Assembly: GCF_003369915.1 (NCBI RefSeq)
Contig: NW_022881603.1
Coordinates: 12,125,593 to 12,189,592 of the forward strand
Direction: 5' to 3'
Length of the DNA stretch: 64,000 bases
Origin: Drosophila miranda
Taxonomy: Eukaryota; Arthropoda; Insecta; Diptera; Drosophilidae
In this document: piece after piece, positions 44,075 to 55,720 of the stretch
Numbering within the stretch: the stretch's first letter is position 1
Layout: each line of letters begins with the position of its first letter
Program-made: the position numbers and the translations under genes
The notes under the pieces: model-generated
Seen by the model: the letters and a program-made list of their open reading frames with translations, nothing else
Database searches by the model: none
What the model was told of the DNA's origin: nothing

Positions 44075-46925
44075 CTACTGCTTCAGATCTTTTGCGTGAA
44101 ACACCCCAATACGTGAGCCTTGCAACGTCTCCAGCTCGTACAGACTGTTGCACATACTTCGGATCACTCGGCACTTGACATATTTTGGGCTGAGCTTTGC
44201 GTTGATGTTGGTTTTAAATTTGCTCAACACGAAATTCCGCTTATATACCTCCTGACCGGTGATTACCTAATTTCTCGAGCTTTTCGATTGTACCTGTTCT
44301 TCGCTCTGTTGTAGGCTTCATGAGAGTTTCCTCGGACCTCATCTCGGACTATTTCCATCTTGTCACTCCTCGCCAAGGGTGACATTTGTGCATCATTTAG
44401 GGCGCCCAGTCTGCGTGCCAATTTATAATCTCGGCCGCTAGTAAACAGGTGCTGCCCAAACAATACAAAGTATGGCGACGTCCCGATGCCCGTGTGTATA
44501 GCGCTCCTAGCCACACACTGGATCTCCGTCACCTTCTCGTCCCAGCGCGTGTGATCCTCACTAGCGTATGTCCTTATCGCCGCTAGTATTGTCTGGTTCA
44601 CTCGTTCGGCCGCGCCAAACTGCGCGAAGACCTCTGCGTGCAAGAATCGGATCACGGCCGACGACGTCGCCTTAGGCAAAGCCTTCAACCAGACATATCT
44701 GGACATGTGATCGAGGACTATTAGTATGACTACATTGCCCCTTCGAGTCCTCGGATATGGACCCAGGAAATCCAGGTACAGTTTTTGAATCGGCCTCTCG
44801 GTTCTGGTTTCGGCCCCCATGAGTGGACGGTGAACCTGTGTTGAATGTTTTGTTTCTTTGCAGGTGTCACAATCAGCCACATATGCCTTCACCTGCACGG
44901 TCATCCGGGGCCAATAACAGAACTGTCGCAGCCGTCCCAGTGTCCTCGCGATTCCTCCATGCATTGCCACATCGCTGTCGTGAGCCTGTTGGATCAGTGT
45001 GCTCGTCAGGGCTTCCGGGATCCATAGCTTCCACGAAAACTCCTCTAATTCCGGCCGGCCAAATTGTGTGCGCTTAAACAGCAGTCCTTCCTCCACCTTC
45101 AGGTCTGGGAACTCATCCTCATCGCTCTGGACCGACTCGATTTTCATTCGGTATTCTTCATCCTCGAAGGCTGTGGTGTCGAACTCCAGGAAGTCGATAG
45201 CGTCAACGTCAAAGGGACGTGACAGCATATCGGCGACGATATTTTCCTTTCCTTTGCGGTGCTCAATTTCAAAGTCATAAGCCTGGAGAGCCAACGACCA
45301 CCTGGCTAGCCTCCCATCCAGTGCTTTGAATCGCATGAGCCACTGCAAACTCGCGTGATCTGTTATCACCGTGAATGGCATCAGTTCCACGTATGCACGG
45401 AATTTCTCGATGGCTCTTACCGCCGCCAGACACTCCTTCTCCGGTACGCTATAATTGAGCTGTGCCCCTCTTAGCTTCGCCGAAAAGAATGCGATCGGGT
45501 GCTCTGCTCCTTCATCATCCCTCTGGAAGAGAACTGCTCCAATCCCCACGTGACTCGCATCACACTGGATAAAGAAGTGCTTCTTAAAGTCTGGGTGATG
45601 TAGCACGGGGGCGCTGGTAAGTGCTTTTTTGAGCTCCTCGAACGATTTTCCTGCCTCCTCCGTCAGCTTAAATTGCCCTTTTACTTTCAGACAGTCTGTC
45701 AGAGGAGCCGAGAGTGCCGAGAAATTTCGAATAAACCGCCGATACCAGCCAGCTGTCCCCAAAAATCTCCGGATTTGTCTCACGTTCCTTGGCATTGGTA
45801 TTTGTGTGATCGCCTGTACTTTCTCCGGATCTGTCCTAAGTGCGCCGTCGCCTACGATGTACCCTAAATACTTTAAATATTTATAGCCGAATTTCGATTT
45901 TTTTCTTCCAATTGTCAGGTTTGCCTCCTTGAGACACTTGGCCACTTCCTCTAACAGGTGTATATGCTCCTCAAACGTCCGGGAAATAACTAGTAGATCG
46001 TCTAAGTATACAAAGACATGGCTTCGGAGTCGTTGTGGAATTACTCGATCCATCAACCGACACAGCCGTTGGGCTGCATTGCACAACCCGAAGGGCATCG
46101 ATTTAAATTGATAGAGTGGTCTGCCTGGCACCGTGAATGCTGTGTACGTCCGTCTTTCTGCCAAAATCTGCCAAAATGCGTGCTTTAAATCGATGCTGCT
46201 GATGTACACCGTATCCTCTACGCGGCTCAAAATTGACTCGATGCTCTGCAGCGGGTAAGCATCCTTCACGGTTAATTTGTTTAGTTTCCGCGCATCCAGA
46301 CACAATCGGTTCTTTCCCGGCCTCCGTACCAGCGTCGCGCGGTTGCTCCACGGGCTCTCGCTGGTTTCGATGACTCCGAGACGCAACATTTCGTCCACCT
46401 CAGCAAACAACAGCTCTTGCACCGCGGGAGATACCGGGTAGAATCGCTCCTTTACGGGTACGGCTCCCTCGATTAATTGAATTTCGTGCCTTTCGAGCGT
46501 CGTTCTTCCCAAACCATGCGTGTCGAATTCCCTGAAGTTGCTCTTCACCTGGTCCAGACGTGTCTGCTGCGTGTGCGTCAACTCGTGCGGTTCCGTTGGT
46601 CTACTCCTAGTCAGCACCTCAGCATCAATTTCGGCTAATTCCTTGTGTCGTTCTAGACCTACTATATGCGGAGCCAGACCAAACTTCCGCCAGAAATCGA
46701 CCCCTAGGTACAGCGGTTGCTTCAGCGAGGGACACAGGAACAACTCCATGGTCTGCTTCTGGCCTCCATACGTCATTACCGTCGACACATGTCCCAGTAT
46801 TTTATGAGGAGTGCCGCCTGATGTTTGTACTGAGAATTTCTTTATGTCTTGAAGTTTCAGCTCCAATTCTCCTATCAGTTCCAGGCCACCTTTACACAGG
46901 AGGCTCACCGATGCCCCTGTATCCC
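44075..46925 (-). pseudogene. Gypsy pol, copy A, integrase core deleted
   Basis: The frame opens with the protease active site DTGAS (codons at 46911-46925), just after a stop in that frame. It continues through RT (CLDARKLNK, then YLDD near residue 301 counted from the GTG at 46908), RNase H (CDASHVGIGAVL) and the integrase zinc finger (HGGIARTLGR...CDTC). The first catalytic Asp is present (LDFLGP). Compared with copy B, 40 residues are missing after AQFG, including the second catalytic Asp motif HTDNG. The glutamate (AERVNQ) is kept. The long frame stops at 44263 (KAREIR, TAA), but homology goes on in another frame (GQEVYKRNFVLS) to a TAG at 44075-44077. Integration by this copy is not possible. 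Confidence 0.87.
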
Positions 46926-48596
46926 ATCAACGTCCTCGGGCCCAACTTTATTCGTGCGAATGGCCTGCCATCCTGACGAATTGCCGAGTGGACTGCTGCA
47001 CACACCTGGAGCCGCCTCCTCTTGCGCCTCTGAAACCTGTCCCGAGCCCGCTGTGCTCTGACTGCTCTCGTTCGGATACTCTCCGCGACTTCGTCCCCCA
47101 TTATCCGATTCCGTGGAACTCGACTCCTCCAATTGCGTCGTGCTCCTTTTCGAGTTTCCCGGTCGACATTTAGGGCATTTTGGGAGGATGACCCCGGCCA
47201 GCCCGCACTTGTAGCAGAACAGGTTACGCACGGCCGACTCACACTCAAAATAGGTGTGACCCGGCTGAGCGCAATTCCAGCACCTCAGCTGGGCGCGATC
47301 GCCTCCGGGTTCCCTCGTCCTATGGACAGCATCCAATGCCTCGGTCTGTTCCTCCGGGTCGTGAGTGTTCGCATCCAATTCATGCACTTTGTGATCTTCC
47401 CTGCGCCTACTCCCCCCAAGGTCTGGACCGCTCCTTGTCCATCGCGTCGCCAGCAGTTTCTCGGCGTCCGCACACTCTTCTTGCAGCTTCTGTAGGTTTG
47501 GTATCTGCATTGGATAAATCACCCTCGAAATGGCATCCCTAATATTGATCTTTATGATCTTTATTAGATCATAATCTGAGAACGGATTCAGCAACCTCGA
47601 CCTCAACACCAACATCTCCTGGATGTACTGGTCTGCCGACTCCCCGTGGCGTTGTCGGCGTTCCCTGAGCTCTTGCTCTCGCTCGAACTCTGTCCTACGA
47701 ACTTGAAATTGCTGCTGGAGACCATATCTCAGATTCGGCCAGTCCGGCATTCCTACCGTCCGAACATGCATCCAGCACCAATTCCTTGCGTGGCCACTGA
47801 CCAATGTGTGAAAGGCTTTCAACACCTCCGCCCACGGTACCTGATACGACGTCTGTAGGTGCTCCACCCGGAATATGAATTCCGCCACGGGCATCCCCTT
47901 TGGATCGCCGTCGAAGCTGAGTCCCCATCTTCGTATTTGCACTTGCTCCTGCCTAGCCTCTCCGAAACTTGGTCGATTCCGGTTAGGGTTTGCTTCTGCG
48001 CCCATCCCGTTGAACAGCCACTCCTCCACGGGTCTCTGATCGGCTTGGGTCCTCTGATCGGCCTCCAATGTTCGGTTGTCCACGAACAAGTGCGTTGGAT
48101 GTGCTCGCTGGTTCGCGGGTGCTTCCTGTTGACCTCCTCCCAGACTGGTTGCATTCGATCCCCGATTCCTTCAATTCGCATCACTCGACGTTCGCTCCGC
48201 TTTTAACGAACCCACCACAGCGTTGATCTCTCGCATGAACTCTAGCATGTCCGCTTTCATTGACGATCTCAGCGCTTCCATTTGCTGCCCGAGCGACGCT
48301 CGGTAGGTCTCCTGTGCTTGGGCTAACGCTGCGTTCACGGCTGAGCTTAACTCGGACGGTAACACCAGGTCCTTACGGGTTCGCTGTTGACCTCCTACCG
48401 CTCCGGCCTCTGGGTCCTCCTGGTACAACCCCGCATGTACGTTTTCCGCCAATTGCGACGGCCCGTCCGGCCTACTGCCGGCTTTACCGTCCTGGGACCG
48501 AGTCGTCGGCATGTTGTACGGCTGGTACCTGCGCTGTGCCTCTGGGCTACGCCTTGTCTTTCCCGACCCTTTAAAAATCTCCGGGTCACTCATCAA
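46905..48596 (-). pseudogene. Gypsy gag, copy A, with in-frame TGA
   Basis: The ATG at 48596 opens MMSDPEIFKGSGKTRRS; the frame runs 141 codons to a TGA at 48171-48173 and continues in the same frame to 46905. The second part has a retrotransposon gag domain (PVAEFIFRVEHLQTSY...WAEVLKAFHTLVSGHARNW), then a CCHC zinc knuckle CWNCAQPGHTYFEC and a second, His-less one (CYKCGLAGVILPKC). All three copies in this window have the same TGA. Gag would form particles and bind the RNA. At 47154-47160 the phase-correct heptamer G GGA AAC suits -1 slippage, but the 181-bp deletion just downstream puts a stop in the shifted frame. Confidence 0.82.
47154..47160 (-). promoter_or_regulatory. Candidate -1 frameshift heptamer, copy A
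   Basis: GGGAAAC on minus, read in gag phase as G GGA AAC, the X XXY YYZ pattern. In this copy the shifted frame hits TAA within about 20 codons because of the 181-bp deletion. Confidence 0.5.
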
Positions 48597-49130
48597 CCAA
48601 TTTTCGTAACGTACTCCTTTCCTTTGTCTATTCTCTATTTACTTAACTATCTTGGTGATAAATAAATTGGATTGTTTATTATCCGACTACCCTACTCCCC
48701 TAAACACCTAGTTCCTGGCTAAATAATCTTTAATACTTTCAATCGTAACGAGAAAACAAATAAATAAATAGTGCAATAAATAAATAAGCGAATAATTAAT
48801 TCAATGTTTAGATAACCAAATAAATAGATTCAAATACATAAATCGGTTAATTTAATTCAATAAATTGATAAATCTAAATATCTAAATTGATTCAATCAAA
48901 TAAATAAACACCTACATCTACAATTAATCGCCTAATTAAATACAACACTAAATAACTAAATACTTCCTCTCCCAAACAAAAACTCTTTTTCCGATGACTT
49001 GCCTAATGCCTACTTCTAAAATTGCTTCCAAACAATGCTAGCGAGGATTGTCAGTCCTCAAAAAAAAGATGATTTCCTTTTGGGTTTTCTTGCTTCGGCT
49101 TTCCAATAGTCTGCTAAATCCCTAACAAAA
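48597..49130 (-). other. 5' leader of gypsy copy A
   Basis: Strongly AT-rich with many AAATAAAT-type repeats, no ORF. It abuts DINE at 49131 with TGTTAGGGATTTAGC on minus. The primer-binding site was not identified. Confidence 0.5.
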
Positions 49131-50261
49131 ACGAGGTGGAACGTTGTGAGTTGCTGCGGACACCGCAACTCTACAGTTATACCCGATACTAAGTCAGTAT
49201 GGCTCTCCTGCGGCAGACGCCGCTAATATTGAACCACACGACAAAGAGTGCGTGCGAGAGAGACAGAAAATCAGTCTGAGCGTGACGTCGGGCGCTGCGT
49301 AGCCACTGAAAATTGATTTCTTGCTTTTGGCTACAAAAATGATCCGATCTGATGCAGATTCAGCAATCTGATAGATATGGTAATTATCTATGATTCTGCG
49401 TTTTTAGTTTTCTCGAATGTGCAATATTGTGGATGCAACAGATTTTCGTCTTTTGTGGGGGCGGAAGGGGGTGGGGCTATATTCTGAGATATACGTTTTA
49501 TAGTGAGATCTAACAGAAGTGCGGATATCAAATTTGGTTACTCTAGCTTTAATAGTCTCTGAGATTTGTGGATGCCCCAGATTTTCGTCCTTTGCGGGGG
49601 CGGAAGGGGGTGTGGCGAAATTTGGACACGAAACGGTCAAGGTCCGATATCACAGGAGTGTGGATACCAAATTTGGTTGCTCTGGCTCTTCTAGGTTCTG
49701 AGATCCTTGGACTCATATTTTGCAATTGACAAAACCGACCATGAAACCTGTGTGTTAGAGAGAGACAGAGCGAGAAAGAATGAAATTGTTTTCTTGCTTC
49801 TGGCTATAATCATTATACGATCTGGTTCAGATTTTGCACTGTAGAAGATATGGTCATCCTCACCGATTCTGCGTTTTTGGTTTTATCGTATCTTTAAAAA
49901 TGTGGATGCCACAGATTTTCGTTCTTTGTGGGCGGGGCGAAGTTTTGAAATATTTTTGTAGCAGTGACATATCACAGAAGTCTGGATCCAAAACATCGTT
50001 GCTCTAGCTCTTATAGTCTTTGAGCACTAGGCGCTGAAGGGGACGGACGGACGGACGGACGGACGGACGGACGGACGGACGGACGGACGTACGGACGGAC
50101 AGACGGACAGACAGACAGGGCTCAATCGACTCGGCTATTGATGCTGATCAAGAATATATATACTTTATGGGGTCGGAAACGATTCCTTCTGGACGTTACA
50201 CACATCCACTTTTACCACAAATCTAATATACCCCAATACTCATTTTGAGTATCGGGTATAA
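49131..50261 (+). repeat. DINE-like element between gypsy copies A and B
   Basis: Full copy with a long pure GGAC run (about 50042-50090). It shares private changes (CTCCTGCGGCAG, GAACCACACG) with 57925-59038, which marks them as the same position in successive tandem units. Confidence 0.85.
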
Positions 50262-50488
50262 AAACATAATCCGCACTCCAAACACCGTTCCACATTAAAT
50301 GTTATTTTGTTCTGTGTTGTCCTTTATTCAGTATTTAGTATTAGCTTAAACCGTTGTTATGATCCGCCTCTTTGCCACCCTGGCCTATCGTTCCCAGCTA
50401 GCTCACGGGGAAGTCAGGGGTGTTTCCGACCCGATAAGCCAGGGGACGGATTGAACAAAACAAAAAAACAAACAAAAACATAAAAAAA
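50262..50488 (-). other. 227-bp spacer, second copy
   Basis: Same as 41609-41836 apart from a C/T difference near the start (ATAATCCGC against ATAACCCGC). AATAAAGG on minus. Confidence 0.45.
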
Positions 50489-51603
50489 ACGAGGTGGAAC
50501 GTTGTGAGTTGCTGCGAACACCGCAACTCTACAGTTATACCCGATACTAAGTCAGTATGGCGCTCTCCGGCAGACGCCGCTAATATTGAACGACACGACA
50601 AAGAGTGCGTGCGAGAGAGACAGAAAATCAGTCTGAGCGTGACGTCGGGGGCTGCGTAGCCACTGCAAATTGATTTGTTTCTTTTGGCTACAAAAATGAT
50701 CCGATCTGATCCATATTCAGCAATCTGATAGATATGGTGATTATCTATGATTCTGCGTTTTTAGTTTTCTCGAATGTGCAATATTGTGGATGCAACAGAT
50801 TTTCGTTCTTTGTGTGGGCGGAAGGGGGTGGGGCGAAATTCTGAGATATACGTTTTGTAGTGAGATCTAACAGAAGTGCGGATATCAAATTTGGTTACTC
50901 TAGCCTTAATAGTCTCTGAGATTTGTGGATGCCCCAGATTTTCGTCCTTTGCGGGGGCGGAAGGGGGTGTGGCGAAATTTGGACACGAAACGGTCAAGGT
51001 CCGATATGACAGGAGTGTGGATACCAAATTTGGTTGCTCTGCCTCTTATAGGTTCTGAGATCCTTGAACTCATATTTTGCAATTGACAAAACCGACTATG
51101 AAACCTGTGTGTTAGAGAGAGACAGAGCGAGAAAGAATGAAATTGTTTTCTTGATCCTGGCTATAATAATTATACGATCTGGTTGAGATTTTACACTCTA
51201 GAACATATAGTCATCCTCTACGATTCTGCTTTTTTGGTTTTATCGTATCTTTTAAAAATGTAGATGCCACAGATTTTCGTCCTTTGTGGGGGCGGAAGTG
51301 GGCGGGGCAAAGTTTTGAAATATTTTTGTAGCAGTGACATATCACAGATGTCTGGATCCAAAACATCGTTGCTCTAGCTCTTATAGTCTTTGAGCACTAG
51401 ACGGACGGACGGACGGACGGACGGACGGACGGACGGACGGACAGACGGACAGACAGACAGGGCTCAATCGACTCGGCTATTGATGCTGATCAAGAATATA
51501 TATACTTTATGGGGTCGGAAACGATTCCTTCTGGACGTTACACACATCCACTTTTACCACAAATCTAATATACCCCAATACTCATTTTGAGTATCGGGTA
51601 TAA
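50489..51603 (+). repeat. DINE-like element next to gypsy copy B 3' end
   Basis: Counterpart of 41837-42926, with the full GTGTGTTAGAGAGAGACAG stretch. It has a pure GGAC run at about 51400-51442. Confidence 0.85.
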
Positions 51604-52749
51604 AAACAAATCTAATTTATACGACAGACTTGTCCTCGTTGGCACTTTCGTCAGCGGGGATAGTTGGTTTCGTTATCCCTAACAGGGTCCCACCCTTCCA
51701 TGAGCGCCACCTTTTGAATTCGCTCCCTTTTCATATTCAGGGTCCCGCTCTTCTTCTCGCTCTCGTCCCACCCAACTACCGTTTTCTATTCACTCATGAC
51801 TCTTTTCAAATTTTCCATTTTATATCCATTATATTTTCTTATTTATCTTGAACATTATTAATTAATAATCTAGGTTTATATAAAGGAAACAAATACTAAC
51901 ACAAAAATATTAACAACAAAATAAACCCTATTTCGGCCGAATTGGCAGCCCCCTTTGATAGAAGTTGTTGCTTCCTGATGCTTGCTGGTGTTTACGTTTA
52001 ATCGTGGTGTTTTTTTATATGATCGTGATATATTGTTTAATTGTGGGTCGGACGGGTGTAGATGTGTGAAATGTGGTGATTTTATGTGATGTGTTATGAA
52101 TGAGGGTATACATGCGTGGGTTGTGTGTGATGTGGGTGGATGAAGGTGGGTGTGTGTGAATCGTGTGTGTGTATTGCTGATTTGAAGTCCGGATTCTTTC
52201 CCCGGGGGGGCTGGTGTGTGGGGACAGAAACGTGTCTCCAGTCGGTGCTCCGCTGACGGTTCCTTGGTGCCGGTGCTCCGCTGACGGTTCTCGCATCAGT
52301 TTCCCGGCCTGGCCAGTACCGGGCTGCTGCTGCCGATGTCCGCCGCTTCCGCTGATGTTGATGCCTGCCGCTGATGTCTTGGTGGGATCGTCGTCTCCAC
52401 GATCACCAATTTTGTTTCCTTTTTTCTTTCAGGGCACGTGCGGCCTCCACTATTCTCCACCGGAAACTTATTTTTTTTTCTTCCTCATCCCGTTTCTTTT
52501 TCTCCCACGCAACTCTGCCACTCTTCCCAGGATCCACTATAGATGCCGCTGTCTCTTTCTTCTCCAGCCCTGATACCTATCGGCTCTCTCCAAAACCGCC
52601 CATAACACCACACTACCGTTTCCAGGATTACTCCGCCGAAACGGGAGTGCCAAGCAGGCGGGCTTTTTCAATTAAGGGGCCCCAAACGTAGGCCATCGCC
52701 CACACCCTGAGATTGAGAGTCTCTGGCTCCATCGACTGAGATGCCCGGG
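51604..52749 (-). other. 3' non-coding region of gypsy copy B
   Basis: Matches 42927-44074 almost base for base, including the purine-rich tract (minus, near 51947-51959) and the GT-rich stretch. No env frame found. Confidence 0.5.
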
Positions 52750-55720
52750 CTACTGCTTCAGATCTTTTGCGTGAAACACCCCAATACGTGAGCCTTGCAA
52801 CGTCTCCAGCTCGTACAGACTGTTGCACATACTTCGGATCACTCGGCACTTGACATATTTTGGGCTGAGCTTTGCGTTGATGTTGGTTTTAAATTTGCTC
52901 AACACGAAATTCCGCTTATATACCTCCTGACCGGTGATTACCTAATTTCTCGAGCTTTTCGATTGTACCTGTTCTTCGCTCTGTTGTAGGCTTCATGAGA
53001 GTTTCCTCGGACCTCATCTCGGACTATTTCCATCTTGTCACTCCTCGCCAAGGGTGACATTTGTGCATCATTTAGGGCGCCCAGTCTGCGTGCCAATTTA
53101 TAATCTCGGCCGCTAGTAAACAGGTGCTGCCCAAACAACACAAAGTATGGCGACGTCCCGATGCCCGTGTGTATAGCGCTCCTAGCCACACACTGGATCT
53201 CCGTCACCTTCTCGTCCCAGCGCGTGTGATCCTCACTAGCGTATGTCCTTATCGCCGCCAGTATTGTCTGGTTCACTCGTTCGGCCGCGTTCGCCTGTGG
53301 TGCATAGTTCCCCGACTTCAGGTGCGTTATGCTTCTCCTGTCCAAGAATTGCGATAATTCAGCTGACACAAACTGCTTTCCATTATCGGTGTGTACTATT
53401 TCAGGCACGCCAAACTGCGCGAAGACCTCTGCGTGCAAGAATCGGATCACGGCCGACGACGTCGCCTTAGGCAAAGCCTTCAACCAGACATATCTGGACA
53501 TGTGATCGAGGACTATTAGTATGACTACATTGCCACTTCGAGTCCTCGGATATGGACCCAGGAAGTCCAGGTACAGTTTTTGAATCGGCCTCTCGGTTCT
53601 GGTTTCGGCCCCCATGAGTGGACGGTGAACCTGTGTTGAATGTTTTGTTTCTTTGCAGGTGTCACAATCAGCCACATATGCCTTCACCTGCACGGTCATC
53701 CGGGGCCAATAACAGAACTGTCGCAGCCGTCCCAGTGTCCTCGCGATTCCTCCATGCATTGCCACATCGCTGTCGTGAGCCTGTTGGATCAGTGTGCTCG
53801 TCAGGGCTTCCGGGATCCATAGCTTCCACGAAAACTCCTCTAATTCCGGCCGGCCAAATTGTGTGCGCTTAAACAGCAGTCCTTCCTCCACCTTCAGGTC
53901 TGGGAACTCATCCTCATCGCTCTGGACCGACTCGATTTTCATTCGGTATTCTTCATCCTCGAAGGCTGTGGTGTCGAACTCCAGGAAGTCGATAGCGTCA
54001 ACGTCAAAGGGACGTGACAGCATATCGGCGACGATATTTTCCTTTCCTTTGCGGTGCTCAATTTCAAAGTCATAAGCCTGGAGAGCCAACGACCACCTGG
54101 CTAGCCTCCCATCCAGTGCTTTGAATCGCATGAGCCACTGCAAACTCGCGTGATCTGTTATCACCGTGAATGGCATCAGTTCCACGTATGCACGGAATTT
54201 CTCGATGGCTCTTACCGCCGCCAGACACTCCTTCTCCGGTACGCTATAATTGAGCTGTGCCCCTCTTAGCTTCGCCGAAAAGAATGCGATCGGGTGCTCT
54301 GCTCCTTCATCATCCCTCTGGAAGAGAACTGCTCCAATCCCCACGTGACTCGCATCACACTGGATAAAGAAGTGCTTCTTAAAGTCTGGGTGATGTAGCA
54401 CGGGGGCGCTGGTAAGTGCTTTTTTGAGCTCCTCGAACGATTTTCCTGCCTCCTCCGTCAGCTTAAATTGCCCTTTTACTTTCAGACAGTCTGTCAGAGG
54501 AGCCGAGAGTGCCGAGAAATTTCGAATAAACCGCCGATACCAGCCAGCTGTCCCCAAAAATCTCCGGATTTGTCTCACGTTCCTTGGCATTGGTATTTGT
54601 GTGATCGCCTGTACTTTCTCCGGATCTGTCCTAAGTGCGCCGTCGCCTACGATGTACCCTAAATACTTTAAATATTTATAGCCGAATTTCGATTTTTTTC
54701 TTCCAATTGTCAGGTTTGCCTCCTTGAGACACTTGGCCACTTCCTCTAACAGGTGTATATGCTCCTCAAACGTCCGGGAAATAACTAGTAGATCGTCTAA
54801 GTATACAAAGACATGGCTTCGGAGTCGTTGTGGAATTACTCGATCCATCAACCGACACAGCCGTTGGGCTGCATTGCACAACCCGAAGGGCATCGATTTA
54901 AATTGATAGAGTGGTCTGCCTGGCACCGTGAATGCTGTGTACGTCCGTCTTTCTGCCAAAATCTGCCAAAATGCGTGCTTTAAATCGATGCTGCTGATGT
55001 ACACCGTATCCTCTACGCGGCTCAAAATTGACTCGATGCTCTGCAGCGGGTAAGCATCCTTCACGGTTAATTTGTTTAGTTTCCGCGCATCCAGACACAA
55101 TCGGTTCTTTCCCGGCTTCCGTACCAGCGTCACGCGGTTGCTCCACGGGCTCTCGCTGGTTTCGATGACTCCGAGACGCAACATTTCGTCCACCTCAGCA
55201 AACAACAGCTCTTGCACCGCGGGAGATACCGGGTAGAATCGCTCCTTTACGGGTACGGCTCCCTCGATTAATTGAATTTCGTGCCTTTCGAGCGTCGTTC
55301 TTCCCAAACCATGCGTGTCGAATTCCCTGAAGTTGCTCTTCACCTGGTCCAGACGTGTCTGCTGCGTGTGCGTCAACTCGTGCGGTTCCGTTGGTCTACT
55401 CCTAGTCAGCACCTCAGCATCAATTTCGGCTAATTCCTTGTGTCGTTCTAGACCTACTATATGCGGAGCCAGACCAAACTTCCGCCAGAAATCGACCCCT
55501 AGGTACAGCGGTTGCTTCAGCGAGGGACACAGGAACAACTCCATGGTCTGCTTCTGGCCTCCATACGTCATTACCGTCGACACATGTCCCAGTATTTTAT
55601 GAGGAGTGCCGCCTGATGTTTGTACTGAGAATTTCTTTATGTCTTGAAGTTTCAGCTCCAATTCTCCTATCAGTTCCAGGCCACCTTTACACAGGAGGCT
55701 CACCGATGCCCCTGTATCCC
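52750..55720 (-). pseudogene. Gypsy pol, copy B, long frame with complete integrase core
   Basis: The GTG-initiated part alone is 921 codons (52938-55703). The protease DTGAS is just upstream in the same frame. RT has the catalytic Asp in SSIDLKHAFWQI and YLDD near residue 301; RNase H has CDASHVGIG and TDHASLQWL. The integrase has HGG...CDTC, then D (LDFLGP), D (HTDNGKQF) and E (AERVNQ), with 34 residues between the last two, the D,D-35-E spacing. The frame ends at TAA 52938-52940 while homology continues one base out of phase (GQEVYKRNFVLS to TAG 52750-52752). With no functional link to gag it could be expressed only abnormally. Confidence 0.87.

Larger units (their letters stand above)
40491..49130. 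repeat. 8.7-kb tandem unit A (DINE, spacer, DINE, gypsy copy A)
   Basis: It matches unit B (49131-57924) throughout, with the offset rising from 8652 to 8795 as small indels accumulate. The main ones are about 24 bp missing near 42445 and 120 bp missing in the integrase core. Point differences are sparse in the gypsy and spacer parts and more frequent in the first DINE. Confidence 0.88.
42927..49130 (-). mobile_element. Ty3/gypsy-type element, copy A
   Basis: On minus: 5' leader (48597-49130), gag (46905-48596), pol (about 44075-46925) and 3' region to 42927. Both ends abut DINE copies. A purine-rich AAAGGGGGCTG (about 43271-43283) could be the polypurine tract, with LTR sequence from about 43271 down. 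Copy A lacks 120 bp of the integrase core and the 181-bp gag/pol link seen in copy C, so it is not autonomous. Confidence 0.85.

Noticed and set aside
43953..44174. 73-codon minus-strand frame after gypsy pol
   Set aside because: It is an out-of-phase reading of the pol C-terminal tail (GQEVYKRNFVLS...), not a separate gene.
45000..45280. Plus-strand frames antisense to gypsy pol (about 60-95 codons), repeated at 53794-54075
   Set aside because: Shadows of the strongly biased pol coding sequence; they show no independent features.
46892..47248. 118-codon minus-strand frame overlapping gag and pol in copies A and B
   Set aside because: It is the remnant of the pol/protease frame left after the 181-bp deletion, not a third protein.
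42995..49130. TGTTAGGGAT at both ends of gypsy copy A as LTR termini
   Set aside because: Only about ten bases match and the sequence diverges at once. That is too short to call an LTR pair.
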